Source: Betaproteobacteria bacterium (GTDB lineage: Bacteria; Pseudomonadota; Gammaproteobacteria; Burkholderiales; Casimicrobiaceae). Taken from it: 64,000 nt of DNA. Positions 43,916 to 52,687 of this stretch are shown one piece after another (the stretch's first letter is position 1; each line of letters opens with the position of its first letter). Below the pieces are notes generated by a model that did no database searches, was not told where the DNA came from, and saw nothing but the letters and a program-made list of their open reading frames with translations. The stretch spans positions 947,681 to 1,011,680 of the forward strand of contig JAAFIS010000001.1 of assembly GCA_013298695.1 (NCBI GenBank), written 5' to 3'. The position numbers and the translations under genes were made by a program.

Positions 43916-45121
43916 ATGAAAGTTAAAGGTTTTCTCTGTATCGCCATTGCTGGCGCCACTTTAGTGTCTAGCGTCGCCGCGGCGCAGGCACCCGTGCCGC
44001 CAAGCGCACTTACCCAAGTCGCGACACTTACGACGGAAAAGAAGGTGTTTGAGCTTCCCAGTTACACCACTTTTGGCGGCAAAGTGATTAAACAGGTGAA
44101 GATCGGCTATGAAACGTACGGCAAGTTGAATGCGGCGGGGGATAACGCCGTATTCATCGCGCACTTCTACTCAGGCAATTCGCACGCTGCGGGCAAATAC
44201 AAATCCACCGACGTCGCACCGGGTTACTGGGATTCGATTATCGGATCCGGTAAGGCAATCGATACCGACAAATATTTCGTGATTAGTGCAGACACATTGT
44301 CGAACCTAAACACCAAAGACCCGATGGTGACGACAACCGGACCCTCTTCAGTTAACCCCGATACCGGAAAACCTTATGGCATGAGCTTTCCGGTGATTGC
44401 ACTGCGTGATTCCGTTCGCGTACACAAGGCACTCGTTGATTCGCTGGGAGTAAAAAAGCTCTACGCGGTTGCGGGAGCTTCCGGCGGCAGCATTCAAGCA
44501 ATGGAATGGGCGGCGCTCTATCCCGATTTCGTTGACCGCGCGATACCCGTGATTTCGCCGGGACTTTCAATTTCGCCGTGGGTAATTGGATTGCTAGATT
44601 TATGGGTTGCGCCGATTAAGGCTGATCCTAAATGGAACGGCGGCGACTATTACGGAAGGGAAGAGCCGCTAGATGGCATCGCGCTTGCGCTCAAAACCGT
44701 AACGATCACCGCTCGCCACTGGGGCTGGGCCGAAAAAACGTTTGGCTACAAGTTAGCCGATGCCACGAAGCCACCGTCGGACTCAATGACGAACTTGTTC
44801 ATGATTGAGGATACGCTCACCAAAACTGGCGTCGCACGCGCGAAAACTACGGATGCGAACAACAAAATCTACATGGCAAAAGCGAATCAACTGTTCAACA
44901 TTGAAGACGATGCTGCAAAAATAAAAGCAAAGGTGTTGTTCATCCCAGCTGCTAGTGATCTTGTGTTTCCACCGGAAATGTCGCAGAAAGCCGCTGCGAA
45001 ATTGCGCGGCTTAGGAAAATCTGCTGAAGTGCTTGTTATAGAAGGTGACGGCGGTCACCTTGACGGGGTTGTCAACATCGCGAAGGCGGCAGACGCCATT
45101 CGCGCGTTCCTCTTGAACTAG
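43916..45121 (+). CDS. exported MetX-like alpha/beta hydrolase
   Basis: 401 residues from the ATG at 43916, preceded by GGGAG. A signal peptide (KGFLCIAIAGATLVSSVAAA) sends it to the periplasm. The rest matches the homoserine O-acetyltransferase (MetX) fold: VKIGYETYGKLNAAGDNAVF, the nucleophile elbow VAGASGGSIQAMEW (the residue after Ser is Gly where MetX has Met), a late Asp in ASDLVFPPE and His in GDGGHLDGV. Because it is exported and the elbow differs, a hydrolase or acyltransferase role other than methionine synthesis is likely. Confidence 0.88.
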   Translation: MKVKGFLCIAIAGATLVSSVAAAQAPVPPSALTQVATLTTEKKVFELPSYTTFGGKVIKQVKIGYETYGKLNAAGDNAVFIAHFYSGNSHAAGKYKSTDVAPGYWDSIIGSGKAIDTDKYFVISADTLSNLNTKDPMVTTTGPSSVNPDTGKPYGMSFPVIALRDSVRVHKALVDSLGVKKLYAVAGASGGSIQAMEWAALYPDFVDRAIPVISPGLSISPWVIGLLDLWVAPIKADPKWNGGDYYGREEPLDGIALALKTVTITARHWGWAEKTFGYKLADATKPPSDSMTNLFMIEDTLTKTGVARAKTTDANNKIYMAKANQLFNIEDDAAKIKAKVLFIPAASDLVFPPEMSQKAAAKLRGLGKSAEVLVIEGDGGHLDGVVNIAKAADAIRAFLLN

Positions 45122-45221
45122 TACGACCCATTTGTACTCGGGCCACACGGTGTAAGTTTCGCTAGTTGTCGTCGAATCACTAATTAGTTGCATAATGCAA
45201 CAAAATGTTGATCTCGTGAAA

Positions 45222-46490
45222 ATGGGCAAAACCTACGACATCGCAATTTCGGGTGCTGGGATCGGCGGCCTTACCGCCGCCATCGCGCTTGCTGACGCTG
45301 GACATCGTGTAGTGGTGTACGAAGCAGCACGCGAGATCAAGCCTTTGGGCGTCGGTATTAACGTGTTGCCGCATGCGGTCGACGTCTTGTCTGCCCACGG
45401 CATGGGCAATGCGCTCGCCGCTAATGCAGTCGCGACCGAATCACTTGTTTTTATGAACCGCTTTGGCCAGCTTATTTACCGCGATCCGCGCGGTTTGGCT
45501 GGTGGCTACGGGTCGCCGCAATACTCAATTCATCGCGGCGCGCTCCACAACATATTGATTGACGCCGCGCGCTTGCGTGGATCGAATATCGAGATTCGCG
45601 CCAACGCGAGAGTGGTTCGCGCTGAATCTTTCGATGACCATGTGCGGCTCAGCTTCGCAGATGCAAGCGTGGCGGATTCTCGTTCAACAGCAGACGTTTT
45701 TGTTGCTGCAGACGGCATTCATTCCGCGATCCGCGCGCAATACTTCCCGCACGAAGGCGCAGCAAAGTGGAATGGCATGATGATGTGGCGTGGTGTCACT
45801 CGTGCGAAGTCGTTCATGGGCGGGCGCACGATGGCGCAGGCGGGCAATAGGCTTGCGAAATTTGTTGTCTATCCTATTGCGAAACCCGATGCGAGCGGCG
45901 ATCAATTGATCAACTGGATTTGCGATATTCGCGTCGCCGACGGCATCGGCGGCACACTAACCGCTCCGTCAAGAGAGAGCTGGAGCACGCCCGGATGCGT
46001 GGAAGATTTGCTTCCTACCTTTGGTCATTGGCGAATTGATTCGTTGCGCGTCGGCGAAATAATTGCCAACGCAACGCAGATATTTGAATGGCCCATGGTG
46101 GACCGAGATCCACTCCCCGCATGGACGCACGGCCGCGCGACCTTGCTCGGTGATGCGGCGCATCCGATGTATCCCATCGGCAGCAACGGCGCGACGCAGG
46201 CGATTCTGGATGCAAAAGCGCTCGCTGATGCGATACAGGCGCACGCTAATCCTGTGGAAGCGCTTTCAGCCTATGAAACCACGCGTCGACCAATGACCGC
46301 CAACATCGTTCGCATGAACCGCCGCGAAGGGCTCGATGTGATTCTTGATATGGTTCACGAGCGTGCGCCGAATGGGTTTTCGAGGCTAGCCGATGTGATT
46401 GATCCTGCAGAGATTAGCCGTGTGGTTCAACAGTACAAGATGGCTGCAGGCCATCGACCGGCTCCAGCGTTAGCCGAAACCGGCAAATAA
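45222..46490 (+). CDS. FAD-dependent monooxygenase, PhzS/salicylate-hydroxylase type
   Basis: 422 residues from the ATG at 45222, which places the FAD motif YDIAISGAGIGGLTAAIALA at the usual distance from the start; the frame also opens at 45195 and neither has a good ribosome site. Further motifs are FVAADGIHSAIRAQYFP (DG motif) and TLLGDAAHPMYPIGSNGATQ (second FAD motif). The family hydroxylates small aromatic acids (PhzS acts on phenazines). No partner genes indicate the substrate. Confidence 0.88.
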   Translation: MGKTYDIAISGAGIGGLTAAIALADAGHRVVVYEAAREIKPLGVGINVLPHAVDVLSAHGMGNALAANAVATESLVFMNRFGQLIYRDPRGLAGGYGSPQYSIHRGALHNILIDAARLRGSNIEIRANARVVRAESFDDHVRLSFADASVADSRSTADVFVAADGIHSAIRAQYFPHEGAAKWNGMMMWRGVTRAKSFMGGRTMAQAGNRLAKFVVYPIAKPDASGDQLINWICDIRVADGIGGTLTAPSRESWSTPGCVEDLLPTFGHWRIDSLRVGEIIANATQIFEWPMVDRDPLPAWTHGRATLLGDAAHPMYPIGSNGATQAILDAKALADAIQAHANPVEALSAYETTRRPMTANIVRMNRREGLDVILDMVHERAPNGFSRLADVIDPAEISRVVQQYKMAAGHRPAPALAETGK

Positions 46491-46492
46491 GC

Positions 46493-46987
46493 CTACGCCT
46501 GAGGCACGTGCAACTTAGCTAGTAACCATTGCATGCCCGCAAGATGCTGTTGATCGTGGCTCGCCAAATAATGAACAATGCCGCGAAGCGTGACCTTGCC
46601 ATAGCCCTCAAAATTTGCGCTCCGATCCCATTGCTTTTCGCTCAGGCTAGAAATTTTCGCGAGCGTTTGTAGGCGCGCTTCTCGAAACGCCGTAATGGCG
46701 TCGGCGGCCGCAGTGCGTTCATAGTGCCGTTCGTTGCGCAAGCGATAGGTATCGAGCGAGATAAGCAAAGGGTGCGACTCATTCAACGTCCGATCAATCC
46801 GAACGTGATAACCATCAATTTCAATATCGCGAACATGGCACAACTGCTCCAGCGCGGTCAATGATTCGCTTGGAATGCCGTCCCAGTTGTCGGGACGCCA
46901 ATGCTTTTTGTGTTCCGGGAACGTCGCAAAAAGTGCGTCGAGTTGATCCGGGAAGGTGGCGAGTGCGTTCAGCGTGAATTCGTTCAT
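46493..46987 (-). CDS. DinB-family four-helix protein
   Basis: 164 residues. Helical, with the three His positions typical of DinB/YfiT metal sites: QLCHVRDIEIDGYHVR near residue 50 and HYLASHDQQHLAGMQWLLAK near the C terminus. Members bind a divalent metal, and some are thiol-dependent transferases; the function here is unknown. It converges on the flavin monooxygenase gene, with two bases between the stops. Confidence 0.88.
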   Translation of the reverse strand: MNEFTLNALATFPDQLDALFATFPEHKKHWRPDNWDGIPSESLTALEQLCHVRDIEIDGYHVRIDRTLNESHPLLISLDTYRLRNERHYERTAAADAITAFREARLQTLAKISSLSEKQWDRSANFEGYGKVTLRGIVHYLASHDQQHLAGMQWLLAKLHVPQA

Positions 46988-47200
46988 CGTAGCGCGGTAA
47001 GGATGCTTATCACATCGTTCAAGTACAAGGTAAGCAATACTAATGAATAGTCGATTCAGTAGTCAAAGAAATGTCTAGGCTCGCGGTAGGGCGCGGGGCT
47101 ACATGGCACGCGCATCCGGACGATTTTCGTTGTCTGGCACCGCAGCCGCATCATGAGAAAATCTTGCGAAGTGTTTGCGCAGATCGCGCCTCGGGGTCTC

Positions 47201-48127
47201 ATGGTTTCTCTGCAGTATGTTCTGCCTAAAAAGGCACTCACTCAGTTTGCTGGCGCGTTTGCTCGCTCGAAGTCTGGTGCACTCACGCAGTTCGCGATTC
47301 GCAATTTCATCAAAAAATATGGGGTGAATATGGCCGAGGCGGCAAGTCCCGAGCCCTCTGCGTATGCCTCGTTCAATGATTTTTTTACGCGGGCTCTGAA
47401 ACCTGGCGCGCGGCCATTGGCTGACGCCGATTTTGTATGTCCTGTAGACGGTGCGATTTCGCAATTCGGCGCAATAACGGGGATTGATGGCGATCAAATC
47501 TTTCAGGCAAAAGGGCATTCGTACTCGACTCGCGCGTTAGTCGGAGGCGATGCCGAACTCGCCACTGTGTTTACCGATGGTTCATTCGCAACCATTTATC
47601 TGAGCCCAAAGGACTATCACCGCATTCACATGCCATGCGACGCGACGCTCACGCGAATGATTTACGTGCCGGGCGATTTATTCTCGGTGAACCCAGCAAC
47701 TGCGCAGGCGGTGCCAGGCTTGTTCGCTCGCAATGAACGCGTTGTTTGCGTGTTCGACACGGCGCACGGCCCGTTTGTCAACGTGCTCGTGGGCGCTACG
47801 ATCGTTGGGTCAATGGCGACCGTTTGGCATGGACTCGTAAAGTCGCCGAGAACGCCCGAGGATTTCGTCGACAGCGCATCCGAGCCGTTAATTCGCGTTG
47901 TTGCAGAGAAAACTCAAAACAATTCCGGTGTCGTCGAGTGGACTTACAAAGCTGGCGAATTGGTTCTGAAGAAAGGCGACGAAATGGGTCGCTTCCTACT
48001 GGGCTCGACCGTGGTGATGTTGTGGCCGAAAGACACGATTCAGTTCAATGCGCGGTGGGTGCCTGCGATGGGCGTTCGCATGGGAGAGGCAATGGGCGAG
48101 GTAACGAGAGTGCCGCGCTTAGCCTAA
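47201..48127 (+). CDS. psd: phosphatidylserine decarboxylase
   Basis: 308 residues from the ATG at 47201, chosen because MVSLQYVLPKKALTQFAGAF matches the family N terminus and GGGG lies just upstream; the frame opens from 47153. Catalytic segments are CPVDGAISQFG (Asp), LSPKDYHRIHMPCDATLTRM (His), and FLLGSTVVMLWP with the LGST self-cleavage site that yields the pyruvoyl subunit. It forms phosphatidylethanolamine in the inner membrane. No pss gene is adjacent. Confidence 0.93.
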   Translation: MVSLQYVLPKKALTQFAGAFARSKSGALTQFAIRNFIKKYGVNMAEAASPEPSAYASFNDFFTRALKPGARPLADADFVCPVDGAISQFGAITGIDGDQIFQAKGHSYSTRALVGGDAELATVFTDGSFATIYLSPKDYHRIHMPCDATLTRMIYVPGDLFSVNPATAQAVPGLFARNERVVCVFDTAHGPFVNVLVGATIVGSMATVWHGLVKSPRTPEDFVDSASEPLIRVVAEKTQNNSGVVEWTYKAGELVLKKGDEMGRFLLGSTVVMLWPKDTIQFNARWVPAMGVRMGEAMGEVTRVPRLA

Positions 48128-48272
48128 ATTGGGCGAGCACCCTCGGATTAATAGCTAATTCGAGGTAGCGCCGATCAAGTTGGGCGATCCGCTTATAAAA
48201 TTATTATCTTGAGTATGTATCTAAATTGCACACTCGCCCAATTTACTTGGGCAGCGCGGCGCGTAGCGCATT
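48128..48272. other. intergenic stretch with several GCCCAA/TTGGGC half-sites
   Basis: 145 bp. TTGGGCG occurs at 48131-48137 and 48180-48186, and the imperfect palindrome CGCCCAATTTACTTGGGC at 48235-48252. They belong to the same family as the dctP terminator stem. No reading frame is supported here. Confidence 0.5.
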
Positions 48273-48539
48273 TTACTTTCGAAGAAAACCAATCGCGCTC
48301 TCGTGTTCAGTTTCAACATACCAGCGCACAAAAGAATGCGGCACGTTGAGCGAAATTTCTCCACCGTGTTCGCCATCAACTCCGGTGCTTATCGTCATCG
48401 TAAAAAACGGCCCGGTTACATCAACTTCTTCGCAGCGGAAGTATTGGCCCACCGTGTTTTTCTTCGCGTAAGCAAGAAACGGTTCAAGTTGGCGAATGCC
48501 TTCGTCAGAGAGCTGAACGGCAATGGTTTTTTTCATGCG
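48273..48539 (-). CDS. small conserved-looking protein of unknown function
   Basis: 88 residues from the ATG at 48539 (MKKTIAVQLSDEGIRQLEPF). The middle reads QYFRCEEVDVTGPFFTMTIS, then EISLNVPHSFVRWYVE, suggesting a compact alpha/beta protein with an exposed beta-sheet. No signal peptide. The start lies seven bases from the edge of a repeat element, which probably carries or overlaps its promoter. Not recognised. Confidence 0.6.
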   Translation of the reverse strand, partial: RMKKTIAVQLSDEGIRQLEPFLAYAKKNTVGQYFRCEEVDVTGPFFTMTISTGVDGEHGGEISLNVPHSFVRWYVETEHESAIGFLRK

Positions 48540-48545
48540 ACGATT

Positions 48546-48646
48546 GTAGGTGCGATCCTGTCGCACCAAAGCGATACCAATCGACATTCATTGGAGAAAT
48601 GCGCTTCGCGCGTATTCGCACGAGGCGCGATGCGATCGCACCCTAC
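48546..48646. repeat. about 100-bp GTAGG-GTGCGAT repeat, copy 2
   Basis: Opens GTAGGTGCGATCCTGTCGCA and closes GATGCGATCGCACCCTAC, homologous to 24344-24446 in both ends and in the inner GATACCA and GCTTCGCGC blocks. Its right edge supplies the TAG stop of the minus-strand SnoaL-like gene (48643-48645). Confidence 0.8.
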
Positions 48647-49113
48647 GCGAGCGACTTTTGCCCCAGCGCGAACGTCGCGCGCGAAATCGTGTCGCCGTCT
48701 ACTTCGTAAATACAAAGCATTTCAACGAAACCTTTGTTTCCCGGAAACTGCGGATCGTTATCGGGGAAATTGCGGGTAATGATTTCGTAATCGGTAACGA
48801 TGTTGCCCATGACGATTCGCTGCACAAGCTTCGCGTGTAGGTCTGGCTCGGCAAAACGAATCGCGAAACGCTCTCGCAACTGGTCGTGACCTTTCGCGAG
48901 TAAAGTGCCGTGAAGATCGAAGTGAGAAGCATCAGCCGCGTAGGTCGCGAGCAGGCCTTCGAGATCTTTTGCGTTGTAGCAATCAAGTTGGTGCTGTACG
49001 ACTTGTTCGGGTCGTCTGTTCGCGACTTGTTCGGGTTGTGTGTCCGCGACTTGTTCGGGTCGTCTGTTCGCGACTTGTTCGGGTCGTGTGCTCGCGACTT
49101 GTTCGGGCGTCAT
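48643..49113 (-). CDS. SnoaL-like (NTF2-fold) protein with expanded N terminus
   Basis: 156 residues. The core (QLDCYNAKDLEGLLATYAAD followed by HFDLHGTLLAKGHDQLRERF and NKGFVEMLCIYEVDGDTISR) is a SnoaL-like NTF2 fold, often a small isomerase or hydrolase or of unknown role. Relatives begin close to a PEQVVQxQLDAYN motif. Here that first segment has been multiplied: residues 3-42 are five 8-residue units beginning PEQV. The start ATG is at 49113, 32 bases after the previous gene, with no clear ribosome site. The stop codon lies inside a dispersed repeat. Confidence 0.85.
   Translation of the reverse strand: MTPEQVASTRPEQVANRRPEQVADTQPEQVANRRPEQVVQHQLDCYNAKDLEGLLATYAADASHFDLHGTLLAKGHDQLRERFAIRFAEPDLHAKLVQRIVMGNIVTDYEIITRNFPDNDPQFPGNKGFVEMLCIYEVDGDTISRATFALGQKSLA
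48988..49107. repeat. five 24-bp tandem units in the SnoaL-like gene
   Basis: Five consecutive 24-bp units encode PEQVASTR, PEQVANRR, PEQVADTQ, PEQVANRR and PEQVVQHQ. The last unit is the native start of the domain. Units are near-identical in DNA (core GCGACTTGTTCGGGTCGTCT on the plus strand) and each preserves the frame. Confidence 0.92.
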
Positions 49114-49145
49114 AGGTTGGGCGACGAGTGAAAAATCAGCGTGTT

Positions 49146-49988
49146 CTAGAGCGAACCTCGCCCTTCTTTCGCGTGAAACGCCTGCACTGTGTCCCACGCA
49201 ATGTTTTGCAAATGCGTGGCGACGTCGGCAGGCAAGCCTGCGGTGTAGCTGTTACCGACGGGATTCTTTTTGTAGACCGATGCCATCACAACGCATGCGC
49301 CAAGATACGTGCCCGCAAGACTTGGATGACGTTTATCGGCGATGTAGAGATTGAGTTCAGGGCGTTTGGCAATCGAGTTTGCGAACGCGAGTCCGGCGGG
49401 CACGACTAGCGCGTTGTTTTGCTTGCCTGCTTTGATGTATTCCGCCGCGAGTTGCAACGTCATTTCCGGTTTGTCTTGATACGCCCATGACATAAAGAGC
49501 GCGGGCTCCGCACCGTTTTTACGAACGGTGTCGCTGTGTTTTTTCGCGAATTCGTAAAACACGGATTGCAACTCAGGATGAATCGGGCATTGGCTGCAGT
49601 CCATCATGAGCACTGCGTCGAAAGGCTTATCGAATTTGTTAAACCGCACTTCGTTATCGCCAACGAACGAATAGCTCGCCACACCGCCCGGTTTGAAATG
49701 TGCCGCCACGTCATGCCAATTGATTCCGGAGCCAGAAATCGTCGCCGACACGCTGCGCGACCCGCGCACGCCCGCAGCGTTCATCAGCTGCCCGACATGG
49801 CCGTGCATCGAATTGTTGTAATAGAAAAAACTGTTTCCCACCCATAGCATCGCTTTCACGTCTTTCGCGTCAACGGGCGCTTTCGCTGCGCTTGTCGCCA
49901 ACGCCGCTGGCGGTGCAACGGTCGTCGCGCAGCCCGCTGTAGCGAGAGCCGTGAGAAGCAATGCGGCGATGGAGTGGAAACGGTTCAT
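49146..49988 (-). CDS. SGNH-like lipoprotein
   Basis: 280 residues from the ATG at 49988, preceded by AGAGGA. A lipoprotein signal ends in LATAGC. The mature protein has a GNS block (MLWVGNSFFYYNNSMHGHVG), a central VSATISGSGINWHD, and near the end IADKRHPSLAGTYLGACVVM with the D-x-x-H pair expected of SGNH hydrolases. It probably hydrolyses an ester in the periplasm or outer membrane; the substrate is unknown. It lies just upstream of the SnoaL-like gene on the same strand and may be cotranscribed with it. Confidence 0.8.
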   Translation of the reverse strand: MNRFHSIAALLLTALATAGCATTVAPPAALATSAAKAPVDAKDVKAMLWVGNSFFYYNNSMHGHVGQLMNAAGVRGSRSVSATISGSGINWHDVAAHFKPGGVASYSFVGDNEVRFNKFDKPFDAVLMMDCSQCPIHPELQSVFYEFAKKHSDTVRKNGAEPALFMSWAYQDKPEMTLQLAAEYIKAGKQNNALVVPAGLAFANSIAKRPELNLYIADKRHPSLAGTYLGACVVMASVYKKNPVGNSYTAGLPADVATHLQNIAWDTVQAFHAKEGRGSL

Positions 49989-50080
49989 GGATGATCCTCT
50001 TTTTGATTTGCTTGTCGATGTGTAGCGAGTGTAGGCGGATAAGCCTTCGAGCGTGGGTGCTGAGCGGATCTCAAGCACTG

Positions 50081-51280
50081 TTATCCGCCGATATAACTCA
50101 TTTCTACTTTGCTTGATTTCCGATCTGCCGCAGTCTCTGCGGTTCGGATTTCGCTGTAGCGATCCGCGCGGGTTTGCCATAGACCGACTAAAAGCGCAGC
50201 GATGTCGTCGTCACTTGCGCCGTTTCTCATCATCGTTCTGAAATCGACGCCGTCGGTGGCGAACAGGCAGGTGAAAATTTTGCCGTCGGTGGAGAGTCTC
50301 GCGCGGGTGCAGGTGTTGCAAAAGGCTTGCGTGACGCTGCTGATGACGCCGATTTCGCCGCCGCCGTCGGCATATCGCCAGCGCTCGGCGACTTCGCCTT
50401 CGTACTGCGCATCAATGGCTTCGAGTTGGGAAAATTCGCTGATACGCCGCACAACTTCGGCGCTCGGAATCACGTCATCCATTCGCCAGCCGTTCGTCGA
50501 GCCGACGTCCATGAATTCGATGAAGCGCACGATCACGCCGCTGCCCTTGAAATGTCTTGCCATCGCGACAACGCCGTTATCGGCGTGTGAGTCCGCGTTA
50601 TCGGCGTGTGAGTCCGCGTTATCGGCGTGTGAGTCCGCGCGATCGTTGACACCGCGTTTCACCACCATATTGACTTTGATTGGCGCAAGCCCGACGGCGT
50701 GCGCAGCATCAATACCCTTGAGCACGTCGGCGACCGGGAAATCAACATCGTTCATTGCTTTGAACGTGGCGTCGTCGAGTGAATCGAGTGAAACCGTGAT
50801 TCGATTTAAGCCAGCGTCTTTGAGTGCTCGGGCTTGTTTCACGAGCGTCGAGCCGTTGGTCGTAAGCGTTAAGTCGAGCGGAACGCCGGAAGGAGTTCGC
50901 AATCGCGCGAGCATCTCAATCAACTTTGGTAAATCGCGACGCAACGTGGGTTCGCCGCCCGTGAGTCGTAGTTTTTCGACGCCGAGCGTTGCGCTGATTC
51001 GTGCGAAGCGGGTTATTTCTTCGAAGGTGAGTAACGCGTCTTGCGGCAAAAATTTGTAGCCGGGACCAAACACATCTTTCGGCATGCAATAAGTGCAGCG
51101 GAAATTGCATTTATCAGTCACTGAGATTCGCAAATCGTGCAAGTGTCGAGCGCGGGTGTCCTCCACGCGTGCGTTGGCGCGCACGGTTGCCAGCGAATGC
51201 GCGCTTGCCGCACGAGCAGCGCGACCCGGCGCGACGACGAGCGGGATCACTTTGTTAATGACGTTAATTGATTCACCCAT
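50081..51280 (-). CDS. moaA: GTP 3',8-cyclase MoaA with tandem-repeat insertion
   Basis: 399 residues from the ATG at 51280; a TTG start at 51298 is also in frame. Radical SAM cluster CNFRCTYC near residue 80, [20 protein letters not shown], the second cluster [18 protein letters not shown] and the C-terminal GG are all present, so the enzyme should make the molybdopterin precursor. Between MVVKRGVND and GVVAMARHF, where relatives have only a few residues, three exact 7-residue units (ADSHADN) are inserted. It is divergent from the formate dehydrogenase operon, whose enzyme needs molybdopterin. Confidence 0.94.
   Translation of the reverse strand: MGESINVINKVIPLVVAPGRAARAASAHSLATVRANARVEDTRARHLHDLRISVTDKCNFRCTYCMPKDVFGPGYKFLPQDALLTFEEITRFARISATLGVEKLRLTGGEPTLRRDLPKLIEMLARLRTPSGVPLDLTLTTNGSTLVKQARALKDAGLNRITVSLDSLDDATFKAMNDVDFPVADVLKGIDAAHAVGLAPIKVNMVVKRGVNDRADSHADNADSHADNADSHADNGVVAMARHFKGSGVIVRFIEFMDVGSTNGWRMDDVIPSAEVVRRISEFSQLEAIDAQYEGEVAERWRYADGGGEIGVISSVTQAFCNTCTRARLSTDGKIFTCLFATDGVDFRTMMRNGASDDDIAALLVGLWQTRADRYSEIRTAETAADRKSSKVEMSYIGG
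50575..50637. repeat. three exact 21-bp tandem units in moaA
   Basis: CGTTATCGGCGTGTGAGTCC plus G, repeated three times without a mismatch. Each unit adds ADSHADN in the moaA frame. Perfect identity indicates recent expansion. Confidence 0.95.
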
Positions 51281-51362
51281 GAGTTTCACATTTGCCAAAT
51301 AGCTGACGAAGCGCGCGCTTTCCAGCTACGGCGTAGCCGCGTATTCTGCTAGATTCCACCGC

Positions 51363-51917
51363 GTGATTGCTGAACATGAACAACGTAGCGAAACTACGAC
51401 CATTCCCGCGAAGGTAAATTGGTCTGTGGATGTGTCGTTTCGAAAACGCGCAGTACAGAGCCGATGGGTCGATTTTCAGTGGGAGCCCGCGTTTGTGCAG
51501 CTCTCGGAGAACGAACCGAGTGACGCTTCCGTAGAAATGATCGAAAACGGCGAAACGCTCTGGCTCTGGCTTGGTTCGCCGATGGATTTGCATCCCTCGG
51601 AAGGTGAGGGCTACTGGCTGAATCTCACCTCTGACGCGCCTTGCGTATTCGTGATGTGGCGGCTGGAAGAGGGTGATGAGATTCCGCGCCCGGTGGTGGT
51701 AACAGTGTCGTACAACGAAGCGGGGCGCATGCTCGATGCGGGGGATCGCGTGGATCGCGTACCGATGCCCGAGGTGATGCAATCTGCACTCGCCGAATAC
51801 ACGATGCAGCATTACAAACCCGAAGTGCGCAAGAAGGTGAAACGCAACGATCCGTTTAAGAACGGTGCGTCACGGCAAGGTGATAAAGCAGGTTTGCGCG
51901 AGGGCGAACGTGGCTGA
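51363..51917 (+). CDS. DUF3305 protein of the formate dehydrogenase operon
   Basis: 184 residues with a GTG start at 51363. Matches DUF3305 (VDVSFRKRAVQSRWVDFQWE; CVFVMWRLEEGDEIPRPVVV; VDRVPMPEVM). The family is found almost only at the head of formate dehydrogenase clusters; its biochemical role is not established. Overlaps the next gene by eight bases. Confidence 0.88.
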   Translation: MIAEHEQRSETTTIPAKVNWSVDVSFRKRAVQSRWVDFQWEPAFVQLSENEPSDASVEMIENGETLWLWLGSPMDLHPSEGEGYWLNLTSDAPCVFVMWRLEEGDEIPRPVVVTVSYNEAGRMLDAGDRVDRVPMPEVMQSALAEYTMQHYKPEVRKKVKRNDPFKNGASRQGDKAGLREGERG

Positions 51918-52677
51918 AGACGTACCTATCGAAACAGCGAACGAAGGTTTGTCGCTCTCTAGGTGGTCGCGCCTAAAACGTGGGCAAAATGCAGAGAAAA
52001 GTACTTTATCGAAAAATGAAGAAAAGTTCACTGTTGCCCATAACAACGGGGCGATAGCGGACGTTGCTGTGATTGATTCTGGATCTGTATTGGTCGGCGA
52101 TTCAGCGACACCATTGAATGCCGAAATGCAATTGCCGTCGCTTGCGGATGTGGGTATTGAAAAAGATTTCACGCCGTTTATGCAAGCGAAAATTCCCGAG
52201 GCACTCAAGCGGCAAGCGCTCAAAACTCTGTTCAAAGATGCTCACTTCAACACGATGGACGGGCTCGACACCTACATCGATGACTACACAAAGTTTGAGC
52301 CGATTTCCGCCGCTGAAATGGACGGGCTCTCTGCTTGGAAATCGATCATGAAACCGTTGGAGCAGGTGGTCACGCCGGGCGGCTATGCGGTGGACGTTGA
52401 GAGCGACGAAGGGAAAGCTGTGCTTGCAGCGCGCGCGGAGGCGGCGTTGCAGACTGAGGTGAGCGGCGACGCGCCGCGAGCTGATGCGTCCGACGAATCG
52501 TTGGCTGTTGATGCGAACGATGAGCCTGAGCTGCATGCTGTTTTGCAGCACGAGCGCTACGGAAAACGCGTCAGCGATTTCAAGCCCGAGCCCGCTCCGC
52601 TTACCACAGCAACCATCGAACCCATTAGCGAAGCAGTTGCATCGCCAGCGAAATCAATTGCTGACGATCCACGATAA
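51910..52677 (+). CDS. DUF3306 protein of the formate dehydrogenase operon
   Basis: 255 residues from the GTG at 51910, which has CGAGGGC upstream and overlaps the DUF3305 stop. DUF3306 features: LSLSRWSRLKRGQNAE at the N terminus, MQAKIPEALKRQALKTLFKD and FNTMDGLDTYIDDYTKFEP in the middle. The C-terminal third is low-complexity and Ala/Glu-rich. Like DUF3305 it accompanies formate dehydrogenase genes and probably helps assembly. Confidence 0.88.
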   Translation: MAEDVPIETANEGLSLSRWSRLKRGQNAEKSTLSKNEEKFTVAHNNGAIADVAVIDSGSVLVGDSATPLNAEMQLPSLADVGIEKDFTPFMQAKIPEALKRQALKTLFKDAHFNTMDGLDTYIDDYTKFEPISAAEMDGLSAWKSIMKPLEQVVTPGGYAVDVESDEGKAVLAARAEAALQTEVSGDAPRADASDESLAVDANDEPELHAVLQHERYGKRVSDFKPEPAPLTTATIEPISEAVASPAKSIADDPR

Positions 52678-52687
52678 GAAATAAAAC

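Noticed and set aside
48988..49107. CRISPR-like tandem repeats
   Set aside because: Units are contiguous without spacers and keep a reading frame, so this is a coding tandem repeat. No CRISPR array or cas gene was seen anywhere in the window.
50202..51059. 285-codon plus-strand frame opposite moaA
   Set aside because: Antisense to conserved moaA codons; serine/threonine-rich translation and no ribosome site.
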